Source of the DNA: Oscillospiraceae bacterium | GTDB taxonomy: Bacteria; Bacillota; Clostridia; Oscillospirales; Ruminococcaceae | Direction: 5' to 3' | Assembly: GCA_031253495.1 (NCBI GenBank) | Contig: JAIRWC010000037.1 | Span: forward strand, 51,898-115,897 | Length of the DNA: 64,000 bases | In this document: positions 42,764 to 54,100 of the stretch, piece by piece | How positions within the stretch are numbered: position 1 is the first letter of the stretch | Layout of the letters: every line of letters starts with the position of its first letter | The notes under the pieces: model-generated | The model's database searches: none | Seen by the model: only the letters and a program-made list of their open reading frames with translations | What the model was told of the DNA's origin: nothing | Made by a program: the position numbers and the translations under genes

Positions 42764-44020
42764 ATGTTTAAAATCGCGATTTTGGGACACGGGGTAGTCG
42801 GTTCGGGAACGACGGAGGTGTTCTTCAAAAACAAGGAGAGCATTGAAAAAAAATTAGGCGGCGAGGTTGACGTAAAATATATTCTCGATATAAGGGATTT
42901 TTCGGATTTGCCTTACGGCGACAGGTTCGTAAAGGATTTCGGCGTTATTTTGAACGACCCGGAGGTAAGCGTCGCGGCCGAACTAATCGGCGGCTTGAAC
43001 CCCGCTTACGATTTTGTGAAGGCGCTCCTTAACGCGGGGAAAAGCGTCGTAACTTCCAATAAGGAGCTTGTGGCTCAAAAGGGCGCGGAGCTTTTGAAAA
43101 CCGCGCGGGACAACGGCGTACGCTTCTTTTTTGAAGCGAGCGTGGGCGGCGGGATTCCGATAATCCGGCCGCTTCACCAATGCCTTGCCGCCAACGAAAT
43201 CCATGAAATAGCGGGAATCCTCAACGGTACCACCAATTTCATTTTGACTAAGATGTTCCGCGACGGCATGGGCTTCGGCGAAGCGCTCGGGCTGGCGCAG
43301 GAGCGCGGTTACGCCGAACACGACCCTTCCGACGACGTGGACGGGCACGACACCTGCCGGAAAATCTGCATATTGGCGTCCTTGGCGTTCGGGAAACACG
43401 TCTACCCCGACGGAGTTTACACGGAGGGGATAAGGGGCATAACCCGCGAAGACGTGAGTTACTGCGAAAACTGGAGCGGCTCGTCGGGCAAGGGCGCCGT
43501 CAAACTTATAGGGCGGGCCGTCAGGAGCGGCGAAAAAGCCGTCGTTATGGTCTGCCCCGCGTTCGTGAACGGCTCAAGCCAGTTAGCCGGGGTGGACGAC
43601 GTGTTTAACGCCATACTCGTCCGCGGGGACGCGACGGGCGACGTGGTGTTCTACGGGAAAGGCGCCGGGAAATACCCCACCGCAAGCGCGGTGGTGAACG
43701 ATATTGTCAGCGCGCTGAAAAATCCGGGCTCGGGGAAAAGGCGCTCCCTCCACTGGGAAGACGCCCCGAAACAGTCCGAACCGGAGGATTACGGCGGTCT
43801 GACAAGCGGTTTTTACCTAAGGATTAAAGGCTCGAATCCCGAAGCGGCGGCGAACGGCGCGTTCGGGGACGTCGCCTTTTTAAGCGGGAACGGCCGCCCG
43901 GGGGATGAAGCCGCGTTCGTCACCGGTAAAATGAGCGGCGGCGAGTTTGGCGCCAAGTTAGGCGCGTTGAGGGGGAAAGCGGAAATTCTGGGGAGGGCGA
44001 GGGTGTTCGATGATTTGTAG
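42764..44020 (+). CDS. hom: Homoserine dehydrogenase
   Basis: Reduces aspartate semialdehyde to homoserine for Thr and Met (418 residues). The NAD(P)-binding motif is ILGHGVVGSGTTEVF. EASVGGGIPIIRPLH, GILNGTTNFILTKM and the family signature YAEHDPSDDVDGHDTCRK carry the catalytic Lys and Asp region. The C-terminal ~90 residues look ACT-like (SGFYLRIKG), which suggests feedback control, though the domain is weakly conserved. It has its own promoter and precedes pyrH by 65 nt. Confidence 0.93.
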   Translation: MFKIAILGHGVVGSGTTEVFFKNKESIEKKLGGEVDVKYILDIRDFSDLPYGDRFVKDFGVILNDPEVSVAAELIGGLNPAYDFVKALLNAGKSVVTSNKELVAQKGAELLKTARDNGVRFFFEASVGGGIPIIRPLHQCLAANEIHEIAGILNGTTNFILTKMFRDGMGFGEALGLAQERGYAEHDPSDDVDGHDTCRKICILASLAFGKHVYPDGVYTEGIRGITREDVSYCENWSGSSGKGAVKLIGRAVRSGEKAVVMVCPAFVNGSSQLAGVDDVFNAILVRGDATGDVVFYGKGAGKYPTASAVVNDIVSALKNPGSGKRRSLHWEDAPKQSEPEDYGGLTSGFYLRIKGSNPEAAANGAFGDVAFLSGNGRPGDEAAFVTGKMSGGEFGAKLGALRGKAEILGRARVFDDL

Positions 44021-44030
44021 GGGAAATCGA

Positions 44031-44061
44031 CCGCCGCGCGCGGCGGAACCCCTTTTAAAAG
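44031..44061 (+). repeat. Short composite palindrome (copy R6) upstream of pyrH
   Basis: CCGCCGCGCGCGGCGG (perfect 16-nt palindrome), then AACCCC, then CTTTTAAAAG (perfect palindrome). The same order of GC palindrome, AACCCC and AT-rich palindrome is found in R2 and R3, but both palindromes have different sequences. Confidence 0.5.
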
Positions 44062-44085
44062 ATTATACCGCAAAGGAGCGAACAT

Positions 44086-44813
44086 ATGGGGAATAAGCCT
44101 GTATTCAACCGGATTATCCTGAAGCTTTCGGGCGAGGCTTTGGCGGGCGAAAAGCGGTTCGGGCTGTGTATCGACACCGTTACCGAAATCTGCGGCAGCA
44201 TAAAGAAATGCCGCGACGCCGGGGTTCAAATCGGGATTGTCGTGGGCGGCGGCAATTTTTGGCGGGGGCGTACAAGCGAGAATATGGACAAGGTTCGCGC
44301 CGACCAGATAGGTATGCTCGCCACGACGATGAACGCTTTGGCGGTGGGCGACGTTCTTGAATCGCTCGGGTGCGAGGTAAGGGTTCAGACGGCGATTGAA
44401 ATGCGGCAGCTTACCGAGCCTTACATAAGACAAAAAGCCATCCGCAATTTGGAAAAGGGGCGGATAATGATATTCGGGTGCGGTACGGGGAGTCCGTTTT
44501 TCTCCACCGATTCGGCGGCGGCGTTAAGGGCGGCCGAGATGGAGGCGGATATTTTGCTCAAAGCCACCATGGTGGACGGCGTTTACGACAAAGACCCGCT
44601 GAAATTCGACGATGCGGTTAAGTACGACACCCTCGAGCATAAGGACATTCTCGTGGGGGGGTTGCGAGTCCTCGACGGAACGGCGGCGGCTATGTGTATA
44701 GACTGCGGTATCCCGCTTATCGTGTTCGACCTGCACCGCCCCGATAACATATACGACGCGGTTATGGGCGAAAAAGTGGGAACGACGGTCAATTACGAAA
44801 GGGGGACGGAGCC

Positions 44814-44817
<4 letters not shown>
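44086..44817 (+). CDS. pyrH: UMP kinase
   Basis: Bacterial UMP kinase of the amino-acid kinase fold, 243 residues, converting UMP to UDP. LKLSGEALAGEKRFG, GIVVGGGNFWRG, the FGCGTGSPFFSTDSAAALRA region and VDGVYDKDPLK are typical. In most Firmicutes it follows rpsB-tsf; here hom precedes it. It overlaps the next gene by 4 nt. Confidence 0.96.
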
Positions 44818-46433
<1,616 letters not shown>

Positions 46434-46461
46434 TTTTTAAAACGATTAAGGAGGGCTCGTC

Positions 46462-47016
46462 ATGCAAGACGCGATGGAACACGCGAAGGAAAAAATGGAA
46501 AAGATTATTTCCGCCTTGGAAAAGGAGTTTTCGACCATTCGGGCGGGGCGGGCGAACCCCGGCGTTCTCGATAAAATCCAAGTGGATTATTACGGGACTA
46601 TGACGCCGATTAACGCCTTGGCCGCCGTTTCCGTGGCGGAAGCGCGCATTTTGGTGGTTTCGCCGTGGGACGCGGGCGCGTTAAAAGCCGTCGAAAAAGC
46701 CATTATGGCCTCCGACATAGGCATCACCCCCACAAACGACGGAAAATGCCTGCGCATAGTATTTCCGCAACTGACCGAGGAACGCAGGAAAGAGCTTGTC
46801 AAACAGATAGGGAAATACGGCGAGGAGGCTAAGGTTTCCGTTCGCGGCGCGCGCCGCGACGCCGTGGATAAGTTCAAGGCGATGAAAAAAACGTCGGAAA
46901 TTACGGAAGACGACTTGAAAGACTGCGAAAAGGACATACAAAAGCTCACGGACAAAAATATCGAGCGCATCGACGGAATTTGCGCGGCGAAAGAAAAAGA
47001 GATTATGACGGTGTAA
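46462..47016 (+). CDS. frr: Ribosome recycling factor
   Basis: Splits post-termination ribosomes with EF-G; 184 residues. FSTIRAGRANPGVLDKI, YYGTMTPINALAAVSV and LTEERRKELVKQIGKYGEEAKVSVR are conserved, and the C-terminal helix DIQKLTDKNIERID is present. A strong AAGGAGG precedes the ATG. Belongs to the pyrH-frr-cdsA-dxr-rseP run. Confidence 0.97.
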   Translation: MQDAMEHAKEKMEKIISALEKEFSTIRAGRANPGVLDKIQVDYYGTMTPINALAAVSVAEARILVVSPWDAGALKAVEKAIMASDIGITPTNDGKCLRIVFPQLTEERRKELVKQIGKYGEEAKVSVRGARRDAVDKFKAMKKTSEITEDDLKDCEKDIQKLTDKNIERIDGICAAKEKEIMTV

Positions 47017-47066
47017 CCCGCAAAGGCGTCGAAAACGGCGTTTCGGGAACGCGAGAGGACGGGCGA

Positions 47067-47930
47067 ATGGCAAGACGTATTATTTCGGCGCTCATAGCCG
47101 TGCCGGTCGGGATACTTGTTTTGTGGATAGACAATAAAGAGTTGGTTATAACCGCCTGCGCCGTTTTGGCGGTGGCGGCGGTCTATGAGATTCTGCTTGC
47201 CACCAAATATCTTCAAAACCGTTTTTTATCGGTGTTCAGCTTTATTTTCGTGTTTTCCGCCCCGTTTATCCTCAATTACGGCTTTTTGAACACCCGTTAT
47301 ATTTCTTTCGCTTTTATAGTAGGTCTGTTTGTAATAATGCTGTTCAACCACAAAAAAGTAAAATTGGCCGAGGTCGCCTTAGTGGCGTTCGTTTCGATAT
47401 GCATACCGTTTTCGCTGGCGAGCCTGGGTTTTTTTTACAACGCCGACCCAGAACATTTCGGGGCGTTCAGCGCGCACAGAACATTTTGCGTGGTTTACGC
47501 GCTGACGATTACATGGATAAGCGACGCGGGCGCTTATTTCACCGGAACGTTGCTGGGGAAGCATAAGATGGCACCCGATATCAGCCCCAAAAAAACATGG
47601 GAGGGCTTTTTCGGCGGGATTATTACCGCCGCCGTATTCGGCGTCTTATTGGGTAAGGGGTACGAGTTGTGGGAGTTTGTGTTCACGGGGGGGAACACTT
47701 TCTCGACGGACGTGATTTTCCTTTCGGCGCTGGCGGTGTGCTGCTCGCTGCTCGGCGTCCTCGGGGATTTGTCGGCATCGCTGATAAAGCGTGAATGTTC
47801 GGTCAAGGATTTCGGGAACATCATGCCCGGGCACGGCGGGGTTTTGGACCGGTTCGACAGCGTGCTGTTCGTGGCGCCGCTGGTGTATCTCGTGTTTTTA
47901 TGGTATTTCCCCGTTATCGACAAGGTATGA
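47067..47930 (+). CDS. cdsA: Phosphatidate cytidylyltransferase
   Basis: Makes CDP-diacylglycerol from phosphatidic acid and CTP; 287 residues, about eight membrane helices. The CdsA signature reads ISPKKTWEGFFGG and DFGNIMPGHGGVLDRFDS. The track start lies in frr; ATG 47067 begins MARRIISALIAVPVG. uppS, which normally sits between frr and cdsA, is absent. Its stop overlaps the dxr start (ATGA). Confidence 0.94.
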   Translation: MARRIISALIAVPVGILVLWIDNKELVITACAVLAVAAVYEILLATKYLQNRFLSVFSFIFVFSAPFILNYGFLNTRYISFAFIVGLFVIMLFNHKKVKLAEVALVAFVSICIPFSLASLGFFYNADPEHFGAFSAHRTFCVVYALTITWISDAGAYFTGTLLGKHKMAPDISPKKTWEGFFGGIITAAVFGVLLGKGYELWEFVFTGGNTFSTDVIFLSALAVCCSLLGVLGDLSASLIKRECSVKDFGNIMPGHGGVLDRFDSVLFVAPLVYLVFLWYFPVIDKV

Positions 47931-48994
47931 TTAAACAAATCGTCGTCCTCGGCTCCACCGGTTCCGTAGGCTCGCAAACGCTTCAGGCGGCCAAGGAGCT
48001 TGGCATAAAGGTAAAGGCGCTGTCCGCCCACTCGAATACGAAGCTGCTGGCAAAACAAGCCGCGGAGTTCTCGCCGGAACGCGTTTGCGTTTCAAGCGAA
48101 AATCCCGATATGCTGTGCGAAATAGCGGCTATGCCGGGTTGCGCGGTCGTCAACGCCATAGTGGGTTCGGCGGGGCTGAAGCCGACGTTGGTCGCCGTTA
48201 ACGCGGGCAACGACGTCGCCATAGCCAATAAGGAGGCGTTGGTGGCGGGCGGAGAAATCATTATGGCGTCGGCCAAGGAGAAGAACGTTCGCGTTATCCC
48301 GGTTGACAGCGAACATTCGGCGATTATGCAATGTCTCGACGGGAAAAACGCCGTTCATAAAATCATATTGACGGCTTCGGGCGGGGCGTTTTTCGGTTAC
48401 GGCAAAAAACGGCTGAAAGGCGTTTCCAAAGAGGCGGCGCTTCGCCATCCGAACTGGAATATGGGCGCGAAGGTTACGGTGGACAGCGCCACCTTGATGA
48501 ATAAAGGGCTGGAATTGATAGAAGCCGTAAGGCTTTTCGGCGTGGACGAATCCCAAATAGAAATCGTCGTCCACCCGCAAAGCATAATCCATTCGGCGGT
48601 GGAATTCGCCGACGGGAGCGTTATTGCCCAAATGGGCGTTCCCGATATGCGGCTGCCCATTCGTTACGCGCTGACCTGCCCCGAAAAGCCGCCGTCGCCG
48701 GTAAGGCGGCTTTCGTTGGTTGAAGCGGGGCGGCTGACTTTCGCCGAGGCGGATGAAAAGGCGTTCCCCCTTCTCGGTTTGGCGCGGGAGGCGGTTCGGT
48801 TGGGGGGGAACGCCCCGTGCGTTCTCAACGCGGCGAACGAGGCGGCGGTGGAAATGTTTTTGAGGGATAAAATAAAGTTTTATCAAATCGCGGAAACCGT
48901 CGCGGAAATATTCGCGAAAACGGATAAAACCAAGGACATATCCCTCGAAATTATAGAAGACACGGAAAAACAAATCAAAGGGATAAAATTTTAA
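47927..48994 (+). CDS. dxr: 1-deoxy-D-xylulose 5-phosphate reductoisomerase
   Basis: Second step of the MEP isoprenoid pathway; 355 residues, slightly shorter than usual (~380-400). NADPH motif VVLGSTGSVGSQTLQ, metal site VDSEHSAIMQCL and LTASGGAFFG, NWNMGAKVTVDSATLMNKGLE. The track start is 44 codons upstream inside cdsA; ATG 47927 overlaps the cdsA stop by 4 nt. ispG downstream encodes a later step of the same pathway. Confidence 0.96.
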   Translation: MIKQIVVLGSTGSVGSQTLQAAKELGIKVKALSAHSNTKLLAKQAAEFSPERVCVSSENPDMLCEIAAMPGCAVVNAIVGSAGLKPTLVAVNAGNDVAIANKEALVAGGEIIMASAKEKNVRVIPVDSEHSAIMQCLDGKNAVHKIILTASGGAFFGYGKKRLKGVSKEAALRHPNWNMGAKVTVDSATLMNKGLELIEAVRLFGVDESQIEIVVHPQSIIHSAVEFADGSVIAQMGVPDMRLPIRYALTCPEKPPSPVRRLSLVEAGRLTFAEADEKAFPLLGLAREAVRLGGNAPCVLNAANEAAVEMFLRDKIKFYQIAETVAEIFAKTDKTKDISLEIIEDTEKQIKGIKF

Positions 48995-49060
48995 AAGTTA
49001 AGAAAGGCGGTCGCGCCGCGGATTTCGTCGGTTTTTGCGCGGGGCGGCACGGTCGTAAAA

Positions 49061-50140
49061 ATGTCAGTTTTCATATCGGTCTTAACCACGCTTCTTGTGT
49101 TGGGCGTCATTATATTCGTTCACGAAATCGGCCATTTCTCCGCCGCGAGACTGTTTAAGATGAAGGTCTGCGAGTTCAATATGGGAATGGGTCCCGCGCT
49201 CTTCAAAAAGCGCGGGAAAGAAACGGTTTATTCGTTAAGGATCTTTCCGATAGGCGGTTCGTGCGTTCTCGGCGAGGACGAGAACCCGGGCGACGACCCG
49301 CGCGAGTTCAGGAACAGACCCGTTTGGCAGCGCATGATTGTCATTGTCGCGGGGGCGGCGTTAAATCTTGTTTTGGGGTTTGTTTTCTGCGTTATAATCG
49401 CCTGTTCAATCAATATGCCGTCAACGACGGTGGGGAGGTTTTACGACGGCGCGGTGAGCAACACGGGGTCGAGCGCGTTGCAAGAGGGCGACAAAATCCA
49501 CAGCATAAACGGCATGAGAATCTTCAGTTACACCGATATGAGCTACAAGCTCGGCAGTTCGCCGTCGAAGGGCGGGAATGAGGTTCTCGCCGTTTTCGAG
49601 TTCGTCGTGATAAGGGACGGAGAAAAAATAACCCTGCCGGAAGTGAGTTTCGCCGCCGAGCCGAACGAGCGCGGCGGAATGGCGTACAGGCACGATTTCG
49701 CCGTTTACCGCATACCGAAGAACTTTATAAACGTCATGTCCTATTCCTTTCATTCGGCGGTGAGCCAAGGGCGCATTATCTGGCTTTCAATAATGGATTT
49801 AATCAAGGGCACCTACGGGCTGAACGAACTGTCGGGACCGGTGGGGGTGGCGGCGGTTATCGACGAGGTTACGTCGAGGGCGGAAACTTTAAGGGACAGG
49901 ATGTTCTATATAATATCGCTGTCCGCGCTCATTTCGATAAACCTGGGGATAGTCAACCTGCTGCCCATACCCGCGTTGGACGGCGCCCGCCTTATATTTT
50001 TTGCGGTTGAGGCGGTAAGGCGCAAGCCGCTTAAGGCGGAGGTGGAGGGGACTATTCACTTTGTCGGGTTCGCCTTGCTCATGCTGTTGATGCTGGCGGT
50101 TACCTTCAACGACATACGGAGATTGGTTTTCGGCGGATAA
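49061..50140 (+). CDS. rseP: RIP-family intramembrane zinc protease RseP
   Basis: Site-2 protease homologue of 359 residues, which cuts anti-sigma factors or signal-peptide remnants in the membrane. HEIGHFSAARLF (HExxH) is in the first helix, a PDZ domain lies at ~125-200 (LQEGDKIHSINGMRIF), and NLLPIPALDGARL holds the third ligand Asp. Four membrane segments are visible. It lies between dxr and ispG as in many Firmicutes. Confidence 0.94.
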   Translation: MSVFISVLTTLLVLGVIIFVHEIGHFSAARLFKMKVCEFNMGMGPALFKKRGKETVYSLRIFPIGGSCVLGEDENPGDDPREFRNRPVWQRMIVIVAGAALNLVLGFVFCVIIACSINMPSTTVGRFYDGAVSNTGSSALQEGDKIHSINGMRIFSYTDMSYKLGSSPSKGGNEVLAVFEFVVIRDGEKITLPEVSFAAEPNERGGMAYRHDFAVYRIPKNFINVMSYSFHSAVSQGRIIWLSIMDLIKGTYGLNELSGPVGVAAVIDEVTSRAETLRDRMFYIISLSALISINLGIVNLLPIPALDGARLIFFAVEAVRRKPLKAEVEGTIHFVGFALLMLLMLAVTFNDIRRLVFGG

Positions 50141-50141
50141 T

Positions 50142-51173
50142 ATGAGGAAAAAACTTGTTAAATGCGGGGGGATTGTCTTCGGCGACGGGAATATCCACGT
50201 TCAGTCGATGCTGAAAGCCCCGCCGGAAGATATTCAAGCCAACGTGAGGCAGGCGTCGCGCCTCGCGGAAGCGGGGTGCGCGGCCGTCCGCGTCGCCGTT
50301 CCCGAGAAAAAAGACGCGGCGTTGATTTTCGCGCTGAAAAAAAGCGTGAAAGTCCCCATAATCGCCGACATACACAACGATTACAAAACGGCGCTTGAAG
50401 CGGTCGGCGCGGGCGCGGACAAAATCAGGATTAACCCCGGCAATATCGGGGGCGCCGACAGGGTTAAGAAAATCGCGTCCGCCTGTAAAGCCGCCGGCAT
50501 ACCGATTAGGGCGGGCGTGAACTCGGGGAGTTTGAAAAGCGGCGGCGACGCCGTTCAAAGCGCGCTTGAAAGTATCCGCCTGCTGGAACGCTTCGACTTC
50601 GACGACATAGTGGTATCGGTAAAATCGTCAAGCGTTCAAAAAACGGTGGCGGATTACCGGAAATTGGCGGAACTGTGCCCTTACCCGCTGCACGTCGGCG
50701 TTACGGAGTCGGGGACGGCGCGAATCGGCTTAATAAAGTCGGCAATCGGGATAGGCTCGCTTTTATGCGATAACATAGGCGACACGATAAGGGTTTCGCT
50801 GACCGCCGAACCCGAAAGGGAGGTCGAGGCGGCGTATGACATACTGAAAGCGGCGGGGATAAGGCGAAGCGGCGCGTTTCGCGCCCCGTCGGTCGAGGTC
50901 GTTTCCTGCCCCGCTTGCGGCAGAACGAGGATAGACGTCGCTTTTCTCGCCCGGCAAACGGAGGAGTTGACCCGCGGTTTAGGCAAGGATATAAAAATCG
51001 CGGTTATGGGGTGCGCCGTGAACGGTCCCGGCGAGTGCGGGGGCGCGGATTTCGGGATAACGGGCGGCGACGGCGAGGGGCTGATTTATAAGAACGGGAA
51101 AATCGTCGGAAAAGTAACCGAAAGCGAACTGTTGCCCGCGCTTATGGAGGAGATAAAGGGATGGCAAAATTAG
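50142..51173 (+). CDS. ispG: 4-hydroxy-3-methylbut-2-enyl diphosphate synthase
   Basis: Iron-sulfur enzyme of the MEP pathway converting MEcPP to HMBPP; 343 residues. An N-terminal TIM barrel with IADIHNDYKTAL and KIRINPGNIG is followed by the 4Fe-4S domain with CPACGRT and GCAVNGPGE. It starts 1 nt after rseP and overlaps polC by 13 nt. Confidence 0.97.
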   Translation: MRKKLVKCGGIVFGDGNIHVQSMLKAPPEDIQANVRQASRLAEAGCAAVRVAVPEKKDAALIFALKKSVKVPIIADIHNDYKTALEAVGAGADKIRINPGNIGGADRVKKIASACKAAGIPIRAGVNSGSLKSGGDAVQSALESIRLLERFDFDDIVVSVKSSSVQKTVADYRKLAELCPYPLHVGVTESGTARIGLIKSAIGIGSLLCDNIGDTIRVSLTAEPEREVEAAYDILKAAGIRRSGAFRAPSVEVVSCPACGRTRIDVAFLARQTEELTRGLGKDIKIAVMGCAVNGPGECGGADFGITGGDGEGLIYKNGKIVGKVTESELLPALMEEIKGWQN

Positions 51174-54100
51174 ACGAACTGTTGAAAAAGGCGGGGATGT
51201 CGGAAAAGACGCTCGACTGCGATTTAATCAGCGCGGATTTTGAGGAGAAAAGGAATGTTTTGACCTTGCGTATAACGTCGGAATCGCCGATTGGCTTCGG
51301 CGAACTGAGCGGTTGCGAAAAAAAAATCAAGGAATTTTTGGGCGCGTCCGACGTAAGGATAATCCCGGAAAGCAAAAGGGAACTTCCCCCCGCTTCGGAT
51401 ATTCCGCCCGTCCACGCCGTTTTGCCCGCCGAGCGAGAACCTGCCGGCGGCGACGTCGTAGTCGTAAAAAAACCGCTTAAAACCGCCGCGCGGTCCGAAA
51501 ACCCCGACCTGCTTTTCGGGCGGGAAATAAAGGAGCCGCCCGTTCCCATGTCGGAATTGACGGCGGACGGGGACGTTACGGTATGGGGCAAGGTTTTTGA
51601 AAAAGAGACGCGAACCCTCAAAAACGGCAAAAACGTCGCGCTTGTCAGTTTTACCGACGGCACATCCTCCCGGATGTTGAAGTTCTTTTCGGACGGGGGC
51701 AAAACCGCCGCCGAAAAGCGGATTAAAAACGGGGTTTCCCTTTTGGCGCAAGGCAAGTACAAATACGATGAATTTGAAAAAACAAACATAATCGAGCCGG
51801 TTTCGCTCACGCTGATTAACCCGCCCGAAAGGGCGGACTGTTCCGAAAAAAAGCGGTGCGAACTCCACCTTCATACGAAGATGTCGGATATGGACGCGGT
51901 CAACTCGGCGGGGGAATACGTCGAACTCGCCTATAAATGGGGGCACAGGGCCGTGGCGATTACCGACCACGGGAACGTTCAGGCGTTCCCCGAGGCTATG
52001 GATACCTATGAAAGAATTAAACAAAAAGACCCCGAAGCCGATTTTAAGGTAATCTACGGGACGGAGGCGTATTTTGTCAACGACGGAACGCCGCTGATAT
52101 CGTCGGGGGCGCGATTCTTGCTTAACGGGGAATTTATAGTTTTGGACGTCGAAACGACGGGGTTGTCCCAGTCTTCGGACAGAATAACGGAAATCGGGGC
52201 GGTAAGGCTCAAGAATATGGAAATCGCCGAAAAATTCCACACCTTCGTCAATCCCGAAACGCCCATACCCGACAGCATAACCGCCCTCACCGGGATAACC
52301 GACGACATGGTCCGCGACGCGCCGTATGAGAAAGAGGCGTTCGCGGAATTTATAAAGTTTTGCGGCGGCGGTTCCGTCGCGCTCATAGCGCATAACGCGC
52401 CGTTCGACGCGGGATTTTTACGGGCGGGCTTCAACCGTTGCGGTTTGGAATACGATTACGCGGAGATTGACACGCTGCCGCTTTGCCGCGCCGCCGTCCC
52501 CAACCGCAAGCACGGTCTGGGCGAAATGGCGAAATATTTCAAATTGGGCGAATTTAACCACCACCGCGCCGTAGACGACGCGGAAACGACCGCGCGGCTG
52601 TTCGTGAAAATCGTCGCCGAAGCGGGCAGGGGCAGGGTTCTCGAAAGGGCGGGCGACCTTAACGCCGCCCTCGGCGGCGTCGACGTAAAGAAGGAAAAGT
52701 ATTTCCACCAGATTATACTCGTGAAAAATAAAACCGGCTTGAAAAACCTATATAAGCTCGTCTCGTTTTCAAACCTGAATTATTTTTATAAAAAACCGCG
52801 CATCCCCCTGTCCGAACTGAAAAACCGCCGCGAAGGGCTTATAATCGGGAGCGCCTGCGAACAAGGAGAACTGTTCCGCGCCGTTTTGGACGGAAAACCG
52901 TGGGAAACGCTCCTCGAAACGGCGAAATTCTACGATTATCTTGAAATACAGCCGTCGTCCAACAACGCTTTTTTGGTAAGGCGCGGCGACGTGGACAGCG
53001 AACTTAAATTACAGGCAATCAACAAAAAAATCTTCGACATAGGAAAGGCTTTGGGCAAACCCGTCGTCGCCACCTGCGACGTGCATTTTATGAACCCCGG
53101 GGATTTCATCTTCCGCGAAATCCTTCAGACGGGGCAGGGGTACTCGGACGCTTCAAGCCAGGCGCCGCTTTATATGAGAACCACAAAGGAAATGCTGGAG
53201 GAGTTCTCGTACTTAGGCGAAGACGGCGCTTATGAAATCGTGGTCGAAAACCCCAATAAAATCGCCGATATGGTCGAGGACGTCCGCCCCGTCCCCAAAG
53301 GCACCTACACGCCGAATATAAAGGGCGCGGATAAAGAGCTGGAACAGCTTTGCAGAAAACGCGCCGAAAAACTGTACGGCGGCGGCGGGGAACTGCCGGA
53401 AACCGTCGCGGCGCGCTTGGATAAAGAGCTGAACGCGATAATAAAATACGGTTTCGCCGTGCTTTACATAATCGCGCATAAGTTAGTGAAAAAATCGGAA
53501 GAAGACGGTTATCTCGTGGGTTCGCGGGGTTCCGTCGGCTCGTCGTTCGTCGCGAACCTCGCGGGGATTTCCGAAGTCAACCCGCTTCCCCCGCATTATC
53601 GCTGTAAAAAATGCGGGCACACCGAATTTGTCGCCGACGGTTCCGTGGGTTCGGGATATGATTTGCCGAAAAAAGCCTGCCCCGCCTGCGGCGAAGACCT
53701 TGAGCGCGACGGGCACGACATCCCGTTTGAAACGTTTTTGGGGTTCAAAGGGGATAAGGCGCCCGATATAGACTTGAATTTCAGCGGGGAATACCAGCCG
53801 AGGGCGCATAAATACACCGAAGAGCTTTTCGGCAGGGATTACGTATTCAGGGCGGGGACAATCTCCGCCATCCAAAGCAAGACGGCGTTCGGCTTCGTGA
53901 AAAAGTTTGAGGAAGAGCGCGGCGTAACGTTCGACAAAGCGGAAATCAACCGCCTCGTGGCGGGTTGCGTCGGCGTTAAGCGGACGACCTCCCAGCATCC
54001 CGGCGGAATGGTGGTAATCCCGAAAGAATACGAGGTTTACGACTTTACCCCCGTTCAGCGGCCGGCGGACGACGATTCAAAGGATATTATCACCACCCAC

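Noticed and set aside
51224-52393. 389-aa minus-strand ORF inside polC
   Set aside because: Antisense shadow of the polC N-terminal, PHP and exonuclease region with no recognisable domain.
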